Source: JBHJOF01 sp050330055
GTDB taxonomy: Bacteria; Pseudomonadota; Alphaproteobacteria; Kiloniellales; JAKSDN01
Reading direction: 5' to 3'
Length of the DNA: 9,149 bases
NCBI GenBank assembly: GCA_050330055.1
Contig: JBHJOF010000328.1
Location: 1 to 9,149, forward strand
Each line of letters opens with the position of its first letter. Within the stretch, counting starts at the first letter, position 1. Positions 1-5,603 of the stretch are shown one piece after another. The position numbers and the translations under genes were made by a program. The notes under the pieces were generated by a model, which was given only the letters and a program-made list of their open reading frames with translations, searched no databases and was not told the origin of the DNA.

Positions 1-251
1 TAGGTCGCGAGCACCCACTTGTGCAGCGGCACCTTGGAATCCTCGAACACGGTGCCGACCGTGACCGAGAACTGCTTGCGGCAGCTCTTGGCGTTGCACT
101 GATACCAGCCGGGCCGGGAAGCAATCGCGGTCGCGTTGTTGACCGTCCCGCAAGCCGGGCAGATCGGGCCGTCAGGCCACAGATGCCCCTCTAGCCACTG
201 GCGGGCCTTGGTCTCGTCATGAAAAATCTTGTTGCTGAGTTCGTTCGTCAT
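1..251 (-). CDS. IS1595-family transposase, N-terminal part (cut by window edge)
   Basis: This frame begins at an ATG at 251 and reads leftward for 83 codons without a stop before leaving the window, so only the N-terminus is visible. It contains a four-cysteine zinc ribbon: CPACG (C31, C34) and CNAKSC (C52, C57). The following stretch, KQFSVTVGTVFEDSKVPLHK, is the signature seen after the zinc ribbon of IS1595-family (ISXO2-like DDE) transposases. In that family the ribbon binds the element ends and a DDE/DDN nuclease domain, here outside the window, cuts and joins DNA. A GGGGAG ribosome binding site lies 8-9 nt upstream of the ATG and a good promoter precedes it. Whether the gene is intact cannot be judged, and the outer terminal repeat of the element was not identified. 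Confidence 0.88.
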   Translation of the reverse strand, partial: MTNELSNKIFHDETKARQWLEGHLWPDGPICPACGTVNNATAIASRPGWYQCNAKSCRKQFSVTVGTVFEDSKVPLHKWVLAT

Positions 252-277
252 GACCGCAACTCCCCGTTGACACCTGA

Positions 278-306
278 AATATGGGGCCTGCGGTTTGCTG
301 AGTCAA
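278..306 (-). promoter_or_regulatory. sigma70-type promoter of the IS1595 transposase
   Basis: Read on the minus strand, TTGACT (306-301) is followed after exactly 17 bp by CATATT (283-278). This is a near-consensus -35/-10 pair ending about 27 bp before the transposase ATG. The predicted transcript would have a short leader of roughly 20 nt carrying the GGGGAG ribosome binding site. This is a sequence match only. The right end of the insertion sequence should lie at or just beyond this promoter. Confidence 0.55.
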
Positions 307-352
307 GGTGATAATTGCCGGTCTCGCGAAGCCTATGCACGCACCAATGTCG

Positions 353-550
353 TCCCGGGGCTTGTCCCCATAGGCGCTAAGTTAGGAGCGTCTTGGTGGC
401 AGTTCCTCGATTGTCACCCCCGCGAAAGCGGGGGTTTAGGGCAAACGACGGGGCTCCCAACCATGGATTCCCGCTTTCGCGGGAATGACATCGAAGCGAT
501 TTCATGAGGTCGGCGACTTAACTTAGCGCCTATGGGGACTAGCCTCGGGA
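353..550. repeat. ~200-bp palindromic MITE-like element with 32-bp inverted ends and two inner hairpins
   Basis: The outer arms at 353-384 and 519-550 are inverted copies matching at 30 of 32 positions; the shared core is CCCATAGGCGCTAAGTTA. Inside lie two more hairpins in opposite orientation. One is at 416-435 (ACCCCCGC, loop GAAA, GCGGGGGT). The other is at 467-486 (ATTCCCGC, loop TTTC, GCGGGAAT). The inner pair, with their flanks, are themselves diverged inverted copies of the GTCATTCCCGCGAAAGCGGG repeat type that is common between proteobacterial genes. Similarity continues weakly outside the arms (CACCAATG on the left, CATTGG on the right). No credible reading frame lies within it, and no clean target-site duplication is visible. 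It sits about 100 bp from the IS1595 gene start, but no shared termini were recognised. Most of the 252-740 gap is this element; nothing was recognised in 551-740. Confidence 0.8.
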
Positions 551-740
551 ACCATTGGCGTTGGCGTGCGAACGGTTAGGCCATTTGGTTCCGGCGACAA
601 GCGCTGGGACGACAGACTTCGATGCAGCAGTAGCAAGAGCGAGCCTCTCGCGCTTGGGATGATGGTCAAGTGGGTGGTTGAGGTGGCCCGGCGCTTTCGC
701 CTAACCTTGCGGCGGCCACTGCCCCCTGGAAGCGAGTCTC

Positions 741-1550
741 ATGGCCCACCCGCCGTCCCACCTCGAGCCGGACAGCGATCCCGCGAGCGAGGCCGCCTAC
801 CAGGCGGCGCTGGTCAAGTACGGCTCGGACCAGGTGGCCCGGCCCTGCGACTACGAGACGCTGTTCCTGGATGCCAGCCGCGGCGTGGCGTCGCACGACC
901 TGGAAGGGCTGCGCGCCGTGGCGCGCTACGTGCGGCCGCTGCCCAAGACCATCGCCGAGGCCTGGGACGAGTGGAGCTACATCGATCGCCGCGATCGGGT
1001 GAAGCGCGAGTTCTTCCTCACGCGCGGCGTCTGCCCGGCGATGCGCGAGCGCGCCGCCATGCTGGCCGAGGCCGTGCTGAGCGGCCTGCCGGCGGCGGAC
1101 CTGGAGGATCTGGAGTACCGCGCCAAGTTGTTCGCCGTGCTGGCGGCGGAGGGCGCCGCCGGCCGCGACCGGCGGCCAGATCTCACGGCAGCGCAGCAGC
1201 AGGCCTTCGCCGAGACCCTGCTGGCCGACCTGGGCCGGCTAAAGGCGGTGCTGCGACCGGGCGAGCCGCAGGGCGGCGCCGACCAGCCCCAGACCGCGAC
1301 CGAGCGCCGCGCCGCGGTGGTCGCCCGGCTCTGCGATCCGGAAACCAGCAAGTGGTCCGACCGGGCCATCGCTAAGGCCTGTGGCGTATCGCCTCAGACC
1401 GTGAGCAACTGGCGCCACAAGCTGGCCGATCTGGGCGAGCCGGACGGGCCGGAAGACCGCGAGCGCTACTATCGCCGGCGCGGCACCGTGCATCGCATGA
1501 AGATCAAGGCGATCGGCGTCGTTCCGCGCAAGGGCGGCAGCGCACTCTAG
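741..1550 (+). CDS. Hypothetical protein with C-terminal helix-turn-helix
   Basis: This is a 269-aa protein of unknown function. The only recognisable domain is a helix-turn-helix at about residues 205-228 (KWSDRAIAKACGVSPQTVSN), of the kind used to read specific DNA sites; similar segments occur in ParB-like and phage or plasmid proteins. Residues 15-175 are mostly predicted alpha-helical, rich in Ala, Leu, Arg and Glu, and contain LPKTIAEAWDEWSYIDRRDR. The C-terminal tail after residue 240 is basic (RERYYRRRGTVHRMKIKAIG), which could also contact nucleic acid. There is no signal peptide or membrane segment. GGAAG lies 10 nt before the ATG. Third-position GC is high, as in neighbouring genes, and the competing frame at 566-1375 gives an implausible Arg/Pro/Gly-rich product. 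A DNA-binding role is inference; accessory or mobile origin is possible given the repeats on both sides. Confidence 0.75.
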   Translation: MAHPPSHLEPDSDPASEAAYQAALVKYGSDQVARPCDYETLFLDASRGVASHDLEGLRAVARYVRPLPKTIAEAWDEWSYIDRRDRVKREFFLTRGVCPAMRERAAMLAEAVLSGLPAADLEDLEYRAKLFAVLAAEGAAGRDRRPDLTAAQQQAFAETLLADLGRLKAVLRPGEPQGGADQPQTATERRAAVVARLCDPETSKWSDRAIAKACGVSPQTVSNWRHKLADLGEPDGPEDRERYYRRRGTVHRMKIKAIGVVPRKGGSAL

Positions 1551-1592
1551 AGCATCATTCGTTCATTCGGGATCACCGTGCATGACCTCATG

Positions 1593-1670
1593 CTTCGGCA
1601 AGCTCAGCACGAGGGGCCTGTGCTGATCCAGCACAAGCCCGCCTCACCCTGAGCCCGTCGAAGGGTGAGG
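1593..1670. repeat. Folded intergenic repeat: outer inverted pair plus two hairpins
   Basis: CTTCGGCAAGCTCAGCACGAGG (1593-1614) is a diverged inverted copy of 1642-1663 (CCTCACCCTGAGCCCGTCGAAG). The right half is also a perfect local dyad: CCTCACCC and GGGTGAGG bracket 13 nt at 1642-1670. Between the halves is a third hairpin, TGTGCTG-ATC-CAGCACA (1619-1635). The CTTCGACAAGCTCAGGGTGAGG type of intergenic repeat is widespread in Proteobacteria; this copy matches it with several changes. It lies about 45 bp downstream of the stop codon at 1550 and might act as a transcription barrier or RNA stabiliser, but it has no T-run. Confidence 0.72.
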
Positions 1671-1673
1671 ACC

Positions 1674-1883
1674 CTACGCCGATTCGGACAGCACGGGCTT
1701 GGCTCTGGCCGCACGCGGGTTCTTGGCAAAATACTGTGCTGGCAGCATCCGGTAGCACAAGATATCGAAGGCGATTGCAGCCGCTTAGGCTTTCGGCCCT
1801 TGGAGCCTCCCGTTTTCCTGTTCTTCACGCCGCTTCCAGGCTTGGCCACAGGCCGGGCAAGCCCACACCCAATCACCGCTCTT
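1674..1883 (-). pseudogene. Decayed zinc-ribbon reading frame (possible remnant)
   Basis: One minus-strand frame gives 32 codons (1883-1788) containing WVWACPACGQAWKRREEQEN, a convincing CxxC zinc-knuckle motif. An in-frame TAA (1787-1785) follows, then 36 more codons (1784-1677) that read like protein (FDILCYRMLPAQYFAKNPRA) and end at a TAG (1676-1674). Another TAA (1886-1884) blocks the frame upstream, and there is no ATG before the cysteine motif. This suggests a coding sequence broken by nonsense mutations, or two unrelated fragments. The parent family was not recognised. Codon positions are less GC-biased than in neighbouring genes, in keeping with decay or foreign origin. It could also be chance. 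Confidence 0.35.
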
Positions 1884-1899
1884 TTAGTCGCGTGAAGCT

Positions 1900-1918
1900 A
1901 CTATCCAGACTGGATAGT
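1900..1918. promoter_or_regulatory. Perfect 19-bp palindrome, operator-like
   Basis: ACTATCCAGACTGGATAGT is a perfect dyad with 9-bp arms around a single central A (1909). Its odd-centred symmetry and AT-rich ends, inside otherwise GC-rich DNA, resemble the site of a dimeric repressor. No specific regulator family was matched. The nearest intact gene, the 67-aa gene at 2242-2039, ends 120 bp away and points toward the site, so what it controls is unclear. It lies just upstream, in minus-strand sense, of the decayed zinc-ribbon frame and may have been that gene's operator. Confidence 0.4.
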
Positions 1919-1964
1919 TTGCGGCCACTATGAAAATTTAGACAGTAAGATGCGGGGAGGCTCT

Positions 1965-1990
1965 CGCCTGTCAGGCTATGGATTCTCGGG
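1965..1990. repeat. Direct-repeat partner of the thioesterase upstream region
   Basis: The segment CGCCTGTCAGGCTATGGATT at 1965-1984, continuing to 1990, closely matches 3234-3258 (CGCCTGTTAGGCTATATATT and onward). There are four substitutions and one indel over about 26 bp. Each copy carries a short dyad (GCCTG-T-CAGGC or GCCT-GTT-AGGC). The second copy lies directly before the thioesterase start codon, so the shared block could be a regulatory site or a small repeat family. Two copies are too few to decide. Confidence 0.35.
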
Positions 1991-2038
1991 CCCTGGCAGG
2001 CCCTGGGGCGGGCCGCGGCCAAGGGTGCGCTGCAGCGT

Positions 2039-2242
2039 CTAACCCTCGCTTGGCTTGTCGGTGAAGCTCTCGGCCGAAAGCTCGCCGGTGGGATCGGAGG
2101 CGACCAGGCTGGCCACGGTGTCGCAGGCGGAGGCCATCGACTCCATGCTCTCGCGCATCTCCGGATTGTCATTCCCGACCGCCCGATAGAACTTCGCGGA
2201 CTCCAACAGCAACTTGGCGGCAAGCTGGGCGTGTGTCGGCAT
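2039..2242 (-). CDS. Small conserved-looking hypothetical protein (67 aa)
   Basis: This 67-aa cytosolic protein has no assigned function. It reads as two or three amphipathic helices: AQLAAKLLLESAKFYRAVG, then NPEMRESMESMASACDTVAS, then LVASDPTGEL and a polar tail. The layout (helix, NPE-M, helix, VASLV-DPTG) recalls short uncharacterised proteins seen in alphaproteobacteria; this is from memory, not a search. It is acidic and lacks a signal peptide and a helix-turn-helix. The ATG at 2242 is preceded by a strong purine-rich GAGAGGAGAGG ribosome binding site, which strongly supports a real gene. It lies 156 bp beyond the end of the secreted-protein gene on the same strand. That gap shows no obvious terminator, so it may be read from the same transcript or from its own promoter. 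Confidence 0.72.
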   Translation of the reverse strand: MPTHAQLAAKLLLESAKFYRAVGNDNPEMRESMESMASACDTVASLVASDPTGELSAESFTDKPSEG

Positions 2243-2398
2243 GGGCCTCTCCTCTCGCTGGCGCCGGGCGGAGCTGCAACATCAGCTCTCCCTATCCCTA
2301 GGCGCCCCGCTTGGCATCCCCGGCGCGAGCCTAGTGCCCTGGCACCATAGCCGCGCGCGCCCCGGTAAAGCAAACGCCGCGGCCCTTCGCCTCGCCGG

Positions 2399-2791
2399 TT
2401 AGCGCTCCTGTAGGGTCACGGTGAGCTCCGCCCCGCCATAGCCGTGCAGCTTGTCGCGGGCTCGGATAACCACGCTGGTCACGTCCTCGGGGATCGCCAC
2501 GCCGCCGAGCGAGCGGGTGAAGGGCTGCTCGGTCTCGTGCGGGTGCAGCAGCACCCGGCTGCCATAGAGCGTGCCGTCGGGGCCGAGCACGTCCCACTGG
2601 TCGGCATAGTGGTCCCAGCCCTCGTCGCCATGGCGCACGGTCACGTTGAAGCGCCAGAGCCCCGCCCCCTCCGGCACGGCCTCGGCCGCCACGACGTCGG
2701 CCTCGCCGGCCCAAGCAACTCCAGCAACCAGCCCCTGGCACAGCAATGTAATGAATAATGCCAAGGCAATAAGCGGTAATCTTAAGGTCAT
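2399..2791 (-). CDS. Secreted (periplasmic) hypothetical protein
   Basis: This is a 130-aa exported protein of unknown function. Residues 1-28 form a classical Sec signal peptide: a short basic start (MTLR), a hydrophobic core (LPLIALALFITLLCQGLVAG) and an AWA|GE signal peptidase I site. The mature part, about 102 aa, is probably a beta-sandwich, with alternating strands such as WRFNVTVRHGDEGWDHYADQ and SVVIRARDKLHGYGGAELTV. The block RVLLHPHETEQPFTRSLGGV (79-98) is the most distinctive segment and is reminiscent of an uncharacterised family of short alphaproteobacterial periplasmic proteins. The start codon overlaps the thioesterase stop (ATGA, 2791-2788) and CAGGAG lies 6 nt upstream, so translation is probably coupled. 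There are no catalytic motifs; Cys18 is inside the signal peptide and is not in a lipobox. Confidence 0.85.
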   Translation of the reverse strand: MTLRLPLIALALFITLLCQGLVAGVAWAGEADVVAAEAVPEGAGLWRFNVTVRHGDEGWDHYADQWDVLGPDGTLYGSRVLLHPHETEQPFTRSLGGVAIPEDVTSVVIRARDKLHGYGGAELTVTLQER

Positions 2792-3222
2792 GCTTGCTCC
2801 TGCGCCGGCAGAGGTCGCGGGCGGCCGTTTTGGTCGATCGCGACGAAGACGAAGAGGCCCTCGGTGACCCTGACCTCCTCGGCGGACTCAGGTGCGCCAC
2901 GGCCGCGCTCGGCCCAGGCCTCCAGGCGGATGGTGATCGAGGTGCGGCCGGTGCGCTCGACCTCGGCGTAGACCGAGAGCACGTCGCCGATGTAGACCGG
3001 CAAGTGAAAGGTCATGGCGGTGATCGCCACGGTGGCGACGCGGCCGCCTGCCCTCTGGCTAGCGGCGATGCCACCCGCTATATCCATCTGTGCCAGCACC
3101 CAGCCGCCGAAGATGTCGCCGCTGGGGTTGGCGTCAGCCGGCATGGCGAGGGTGCGGATGGCGAGCGCACCGCGCGGCCGGTCGGCCGTCTGAGGCGCTG
3201 TCTGAGACACTGTCTGAGACAT
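2788..3222 (-). CDS. yciA: YciA-type acyl-CoA thioesterase (hotdog fold)
   Basis: This cytosolic enzyme hydrolyses acyl-CoA to free acid and CoA. The 144-aa length fits single-hotdog thioesterases, which assemble as hexamers. The YciA signature is clear: RTLAMPADANPSGDIFGGWV (23-42) then LAQMDIAGGIA, with D47 matching the catalytic aspartate of YciA. TVAITAMTFHLPVYIGDVLS (64-83) and the late strand EGLFVFVAIDQNGRPRPLP (121-139) complete the fold. The start at 3222 was chosen because GGAGG lies 8 nt upstream and homology begins soon after; an open extension to 3369 would run through the promoter region. Residues 2-12 (SQTVSQTAPQT) come from a 12-bp tandem repeat and are probably a disordered tail. 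The gene is divergent from parE and overlaps the secreted-protein gene by 4 bp. Substrate preference cannot be read from the sequence. Confidence 0.92.
   Translation of the reverse strand: MSQTVSQTAPQTADRPRGALAIRTLAMPADANPSGDIFGGWVLAQMDIAGGIAASQRAGGRVATVAITAMTFHLPVYIGDVLSVYAEVERTGRTSITIRLEAWAERGRGAPESAEEVRVTEGLFVFVAIDQNGRPRPLPAQEQA
3188..3222. repeat. 12-bp tandem repeat in the thioesterase N-terminus
   Basis: Three near-identical 12-bp units, GTCTGAGGCGCT, GTCTGAGACACT and GTCTGAGACAT(g), lie head to tail at 3188-3199, 3200-3211 and 3212-3222. The last includes the start codon. On the coding strand they give the peptide SQT repeated three times. Since the unit is a multiple of three, copy-number change would keep the frame. 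Confidence 0.75.
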
Positions 3223-3367
3223 GGCGAATCCTCCGCCTGTTAGGCTATATATTGCGGGTCTGCCGACCTTGACTACAGCATAGCCGAAGACTTGCCCAGC
3301 CCGCGCGGCTCCCGGGCGGTCAAACCAACGGGACCCGCCGCTTTTCCACAGGAGTTGCCGCAGCCTC
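3223..3367. promoter_or_regulatory. Divergent intergenic region between thioesterase gene and parE
   Basis: This 145-bp gap must hold promoters for both directions. On the plus strand TTGACT (3269-3274) is a fair -35 for parE, but no good -10 follows at 17 bp. On the minus strand the only AT-rich block is TATATA (3246-3251), a possible -10 for the thioesterase gene without a convincing -35. The gap also carries one copy of the 26-bp repeat shared with 1965-1990. AGGAG (3350-3354) is the likely parE ribosome binding site, at an unusually long 13-nt spacing. Confidence 0.3.
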
Positions 3368-5380
3368 ATGGCGGATCTGTTTCAGAATCTGGCCCCCAAA
3401 TCTCGCGACACGTCGTCCGGACGGGGCTACAGCGCCAAGGACATCGAGGTCCTGGAAGGGCTCGAGCCGGTGCGTCGGCGGCCGGGCATGTACATCGGCG
3501 GCACCGACGAGCGCTCCTTGCATCACCTGGTGGCCGAACTGCTCGACAACGCCATGGACGAGGCGGTGGCCGGCCACGCCAACCGGATCGAGCTGGAGCT
3601 GGCCGCCGGAAACCGGATCACGGTGGTGGACAACGGCCGCGGCATCCCGATCGACCCGCACCCCAAGTTCAAGACCAAGTCGGCGCTCGAGGTGATCCTG
3701 ACCACCCTGCACTCCGGCGCCAAGTTCTCGCAGAAGAGCTACGCCACGGCCGGCGGCCTGCACGGCGTCGGGCTCTCCGTGGTCAACGCCCTGGCCGAGG
3801 CGCTGACCGTCGAGGTGGCACGCGACAAGGAACTGTGGCGCCAGGACTACAAGCGCGGCAAGCCACAGGGCAAGCTGAAGAAGGCCGGCGCCGCCTCGAA
3901 CCGGCGCGGCACCACGGTGACCTTCACGCCCGACCCAGAGATTTTCGGCGCCACCGTTCGCTTCCGGCCGGAGCGGCTCTACCGCATGGCTCGCTCCAAG
4001 GCCTACCTCTATCGCGGCGTCGAGATCCGCTGGCGCTGCGACGCCACGCTACTGGGCGACGACGAGGAGACACCGGCCGAGGAGACCTTCAAATTTCCGA
4101 ACGGCTTGCGGGATTTTCTTGAGACGCACCTCAACGGCCGCAAGACCCTGACCCCGGACTTCTTCGCCGGCCAGGCCAAGTTCGCCGAGGACGAGGGCCA
4201 GGTCGAGTGGGCGGTGAGCTGGCCGGCCGACGAGCACGGCTTCCTCAGCTCCTACTGCAACACCGTGCCGACGCCGCAGGGCGGCACCCACGAGCAGGGC
4301 CTGCGCACGGGCCTGCTGCGCGGCCTCAAGGCCTATGGCGAGCTGGTCGGCAACCGCAAGGCGGCGCAGATCACCGCCGACGACGTGGTCGGCGGCGCTT
4401 GCGCCCTGCTTTCGGTCTTCATCGGCAACCCGCAGTTCCAGGGCCAGACCAAGGAGCGCCTGGCCACGGTCGAGGCGACGCGCCTGGTCGAGGCCAGCAT
4501 CAAGGACCACTTCGACCACTGGCTCTCCGGCCATCCCGAGCGAGCCGGCCTGCTGCTGGAGCGCATCATCGAGCGCGCCGAGGAGCGCCTGCGCAAGCGC
4601 GAGGAGAAGGAGCTCAGCCGCAAGAGCGCCACCCGCAAGCTGCGCCTGCCCGGCAAGCTAGCCGACTGCGCCAGCGGCCGCGCCGAGGATACCGAGATCT
4701 TCCTGGTCGAGGGCGATTCGGCCGGCGGCTCGGCCAAGCAGGCGCGCCGGCGCGATACCCAGGCGGTGCTGCCGCTGCGCGGCAAGATCCTCAACGTGGC
4801 CAGCGCCTCGGCCGACAAGCTGAAGGGCAACCAGGAAATTGCCGACATCATCCAGGCGCTCGGCTGCGGCATCCGCGGCCAGTTCGACCTGGAAAAGCTG
4901 CGCTACGAGCGCATCATCATCATGACCGACGCCGACGTCGACGGCGCCCACATCGCCTCGCTGCTGATGACCTTCTTCTATCGCGAGATGCCGGGGCTGA
5001 TCGAGGCCGGCCGGCTCTACCTGGCGCAGCCGCCGCTCTACCGCCTGACCCAGGGCGGCGAGTCGGTCTATGCCCGCGACGAGGCCCACAAGGAGCAGCT
5101 GCTGGCCGAGCACTTCAAGGGTCGCGGCAAGGTCGATATCAGCCGTTTCAAGGGCTTGGGCGAGATGCCTGCGGCCCAGCTCAAGGCCACCACCATGGAC
5201 CCGGCGCAGCGCACCCTGCTGCGCGTCGCCGTGGTCGAGCCCGAGGACCCCAACCCCAAGGCCGAGATCAAGAAGACCGCCGATCTCGTCGAGCGCCTGA
5301 TGGGCCGCAAGCCCGAGGCGCGCTTCAAGTTCATCCAGGACAACGCCCGCTTCGTCGAATCGGACGAGCTGGACGTGTGA
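3368..5380 (+). CDS. parE: DNA topoisomerase IV subunit B (ParE)
   Basis: ParE is the ATPase subunit of topoisomerase IV; with ParC it decatenates replicated chromosomes and relaxes supercoils. The 670 aa show the full type IIA B-subunit order. The GHKL ATPase comes first: AELLDNAMDEAVAGHA with general base E57 and Mg-binding N61, VVDNGRGIP (87-94), and the ATP lid GGLHGVGLS (129-137). The transducer domain follows, with PTPQGGTHEQG (301-311) and QTK (360-362; K362 is the probable ATP-contacting lysine). The Toprim domain has EGDSAGGSAKQARRR (448-462; E448 probable catalytic), PLRGK (469-473) and MTDADVDGAHI (519-529; D521, D523). Last comes SRFKGLGEMPAAQL (592-605). ParE rather than GyrB is favoured by RRPGMYIGGTDERSLHHLVA, the short Toprim without an insertion, and the end FIQDNARFVESDELDV. 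The gene stands alone; parC is not in the window. Confidence 0.96.
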   Translation: MADLFQNLAPKSRDTSSGRGYSAKDIEVLEGLEPVRRRPGMYIGGTDERSLHHLVAELLDNAMDEAVAGHANRIELELAAGNRITVVDNGRGIPIDPHPKFKTKSALEVILTTLHSGAKFSQKSYATAGGLHGVGLSVVNALAEALTVEVARDKELWRQDYKRGKPQGKLKKAGAASNRRGTTVTFTPDPEIFGATVRFRPERLYRMARSKAYLYRGVEIRWRCDATLLGDDEETPAEETFKFPNGLRDFLETHLNGRKTLTPDFFAGQAKFAEDEGQVEWAVSWPADEHGFLSSYCNTVPTPQGGTHEQGLRTGLLRGLKAYGELVGNRKAAQITADDVVGGACALLSVFIGNPQFQGQTKERLATVEATRLVEASIKDHFDHWLSGHPERAGLLLERIIERAEERLRKREEKELSRKSATRKLRLPGKLADCASGRAEDTEIFLVEGDSAGGSAKQARRRDTQAVLPLRGKILNVASASADKLKGNQEIADIIQALGCGIRGQFDLEKLRYERIIIMTDADVDGAHIASLLMTFFYREMPGLIEAGRLYLAQPPLYRLTQGGESVYARDEAHKEQLLAEHFKGRGKVDISRFKGLGEMPAAQLKATTMDPAQRTLLRVAVVEPEDPNPKAEIKKTADLVERLMGRKPEARFKFIQDNARFVESDELDV

Positions 5381-5382
5381 GG

Positions 5383-5493
5383 GGGGGAAATAAGGGGGAA
5401 ATAAGGGGACAGTATACTTATTTCGCTCAAGTGCTTGTCATGCCTGAATTGAAAACTAGACAAACGAAATAAGTATACTGTCCCCTTATTTCC
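5383..5493. repeat. REP/RAYT-like hairpin element with perfect 29-bp inverted repeat
   Basis: The arms 5397-5425 and 5465-5493 are perfect inverted copies over 29 bp, with core GGGGACAGTATACTTATTTC. They enclose 39 nt in which a further short stem is possible (GCTTGTC with GACAAAC). The left side carries an extra tandem 11-bp unit: GGGGGAAATAA occurs at 5383-5393 and 5394-5404. The AT-rich arms contrast sharply with the GC-rich surroundings. Very similar GGGGACAGTATACTTATTTC ends are, from memory, found near REP-associated tyrosine transposase (Y1/HUH) genes in diverse Proteobacteria, so this may be a non-autonomous copy; no transposase is present here. It begins 2 bp after the parE stop and could protect or end that mRNA, though no T-run follows. 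Confidence 0.8.
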
Positions 5494-5498
5494 AAGCG

Positions 5499-5603
5499 AT
5501 GGGCCTGGTTGCCGCGTTCTATCCCGAAGAACGCATCCCGCCAAAGACGCGGTTCGGGCTGGAAGAGATATTCCAAGAGTCGAGCGATGACAGGAAAGAC
5601 TAA
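5499..5603 (+). pseudogene. C-terminal remnant of a lost gene (nucleotidyltransferase-like?)
   Basis: This 34-codon frame (MGLVAAFYPEERIPPKTRFG, then LEEIFQESSDDRKD, stop TAA 5601-5603) reads like a genuine protein end, not random sequence. The frame stays open upstream only to 5460, inside the hairpin element, where a TAG (5457-5459) closes it. YPEE-IPPKTR-GLEEIF resembles, from memory, the C-terminus of DUF6036-type nucleotidyltransferase-like proteins; this is uncertain. The body of the gene is missing, apparently replaced or deleted at the junction with the 29-bp repeat. Its stop overlaps the start of the next gene by 17 bp, as in a tight operon. It might still be translated as a mini-protein from the ATG at 5499, but no clear ribosome binding site precedes it. 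Confidence 0.5.

Noticed and set aside
353..550. CRISPR array or CRISPR-like repeats
   Set aside because: Repeats here are inverted pairs, not regularly spaced direct repeats with unique spacers, and no cas gene is nearby.
566..1375. Long plus-strand open frame (269 codons) overlapping the 741-1550 gene
   Set aside because: The product is an Arg/Pro/Gly-rich string typical of a shifted frame in high-GC DNA; the 741-1550 frame has a helix-turn-helix and normal composition.
1604..1876. 90-codon minus-strand frame
   Set aside because: It runs through the folded repeat and is out of phase with the cysteine motif frame; the sequence does not look protein-like.
4207..5472. 421-codon plus-strand frame inside and beyond parE
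   Set aside because: It is a shadow frame of parE with low-complexity Arg/Ala/Gly sequence; the parE frame has every family motif.
5397..5493. Rho-independent terminator of parE
   Set aside because: The stem is far longer than a terminator, has a 39-nt loop and no T-run after the 3' arm; a mobile hairpin repeat explains it better, though it may still affect the mRNA end.
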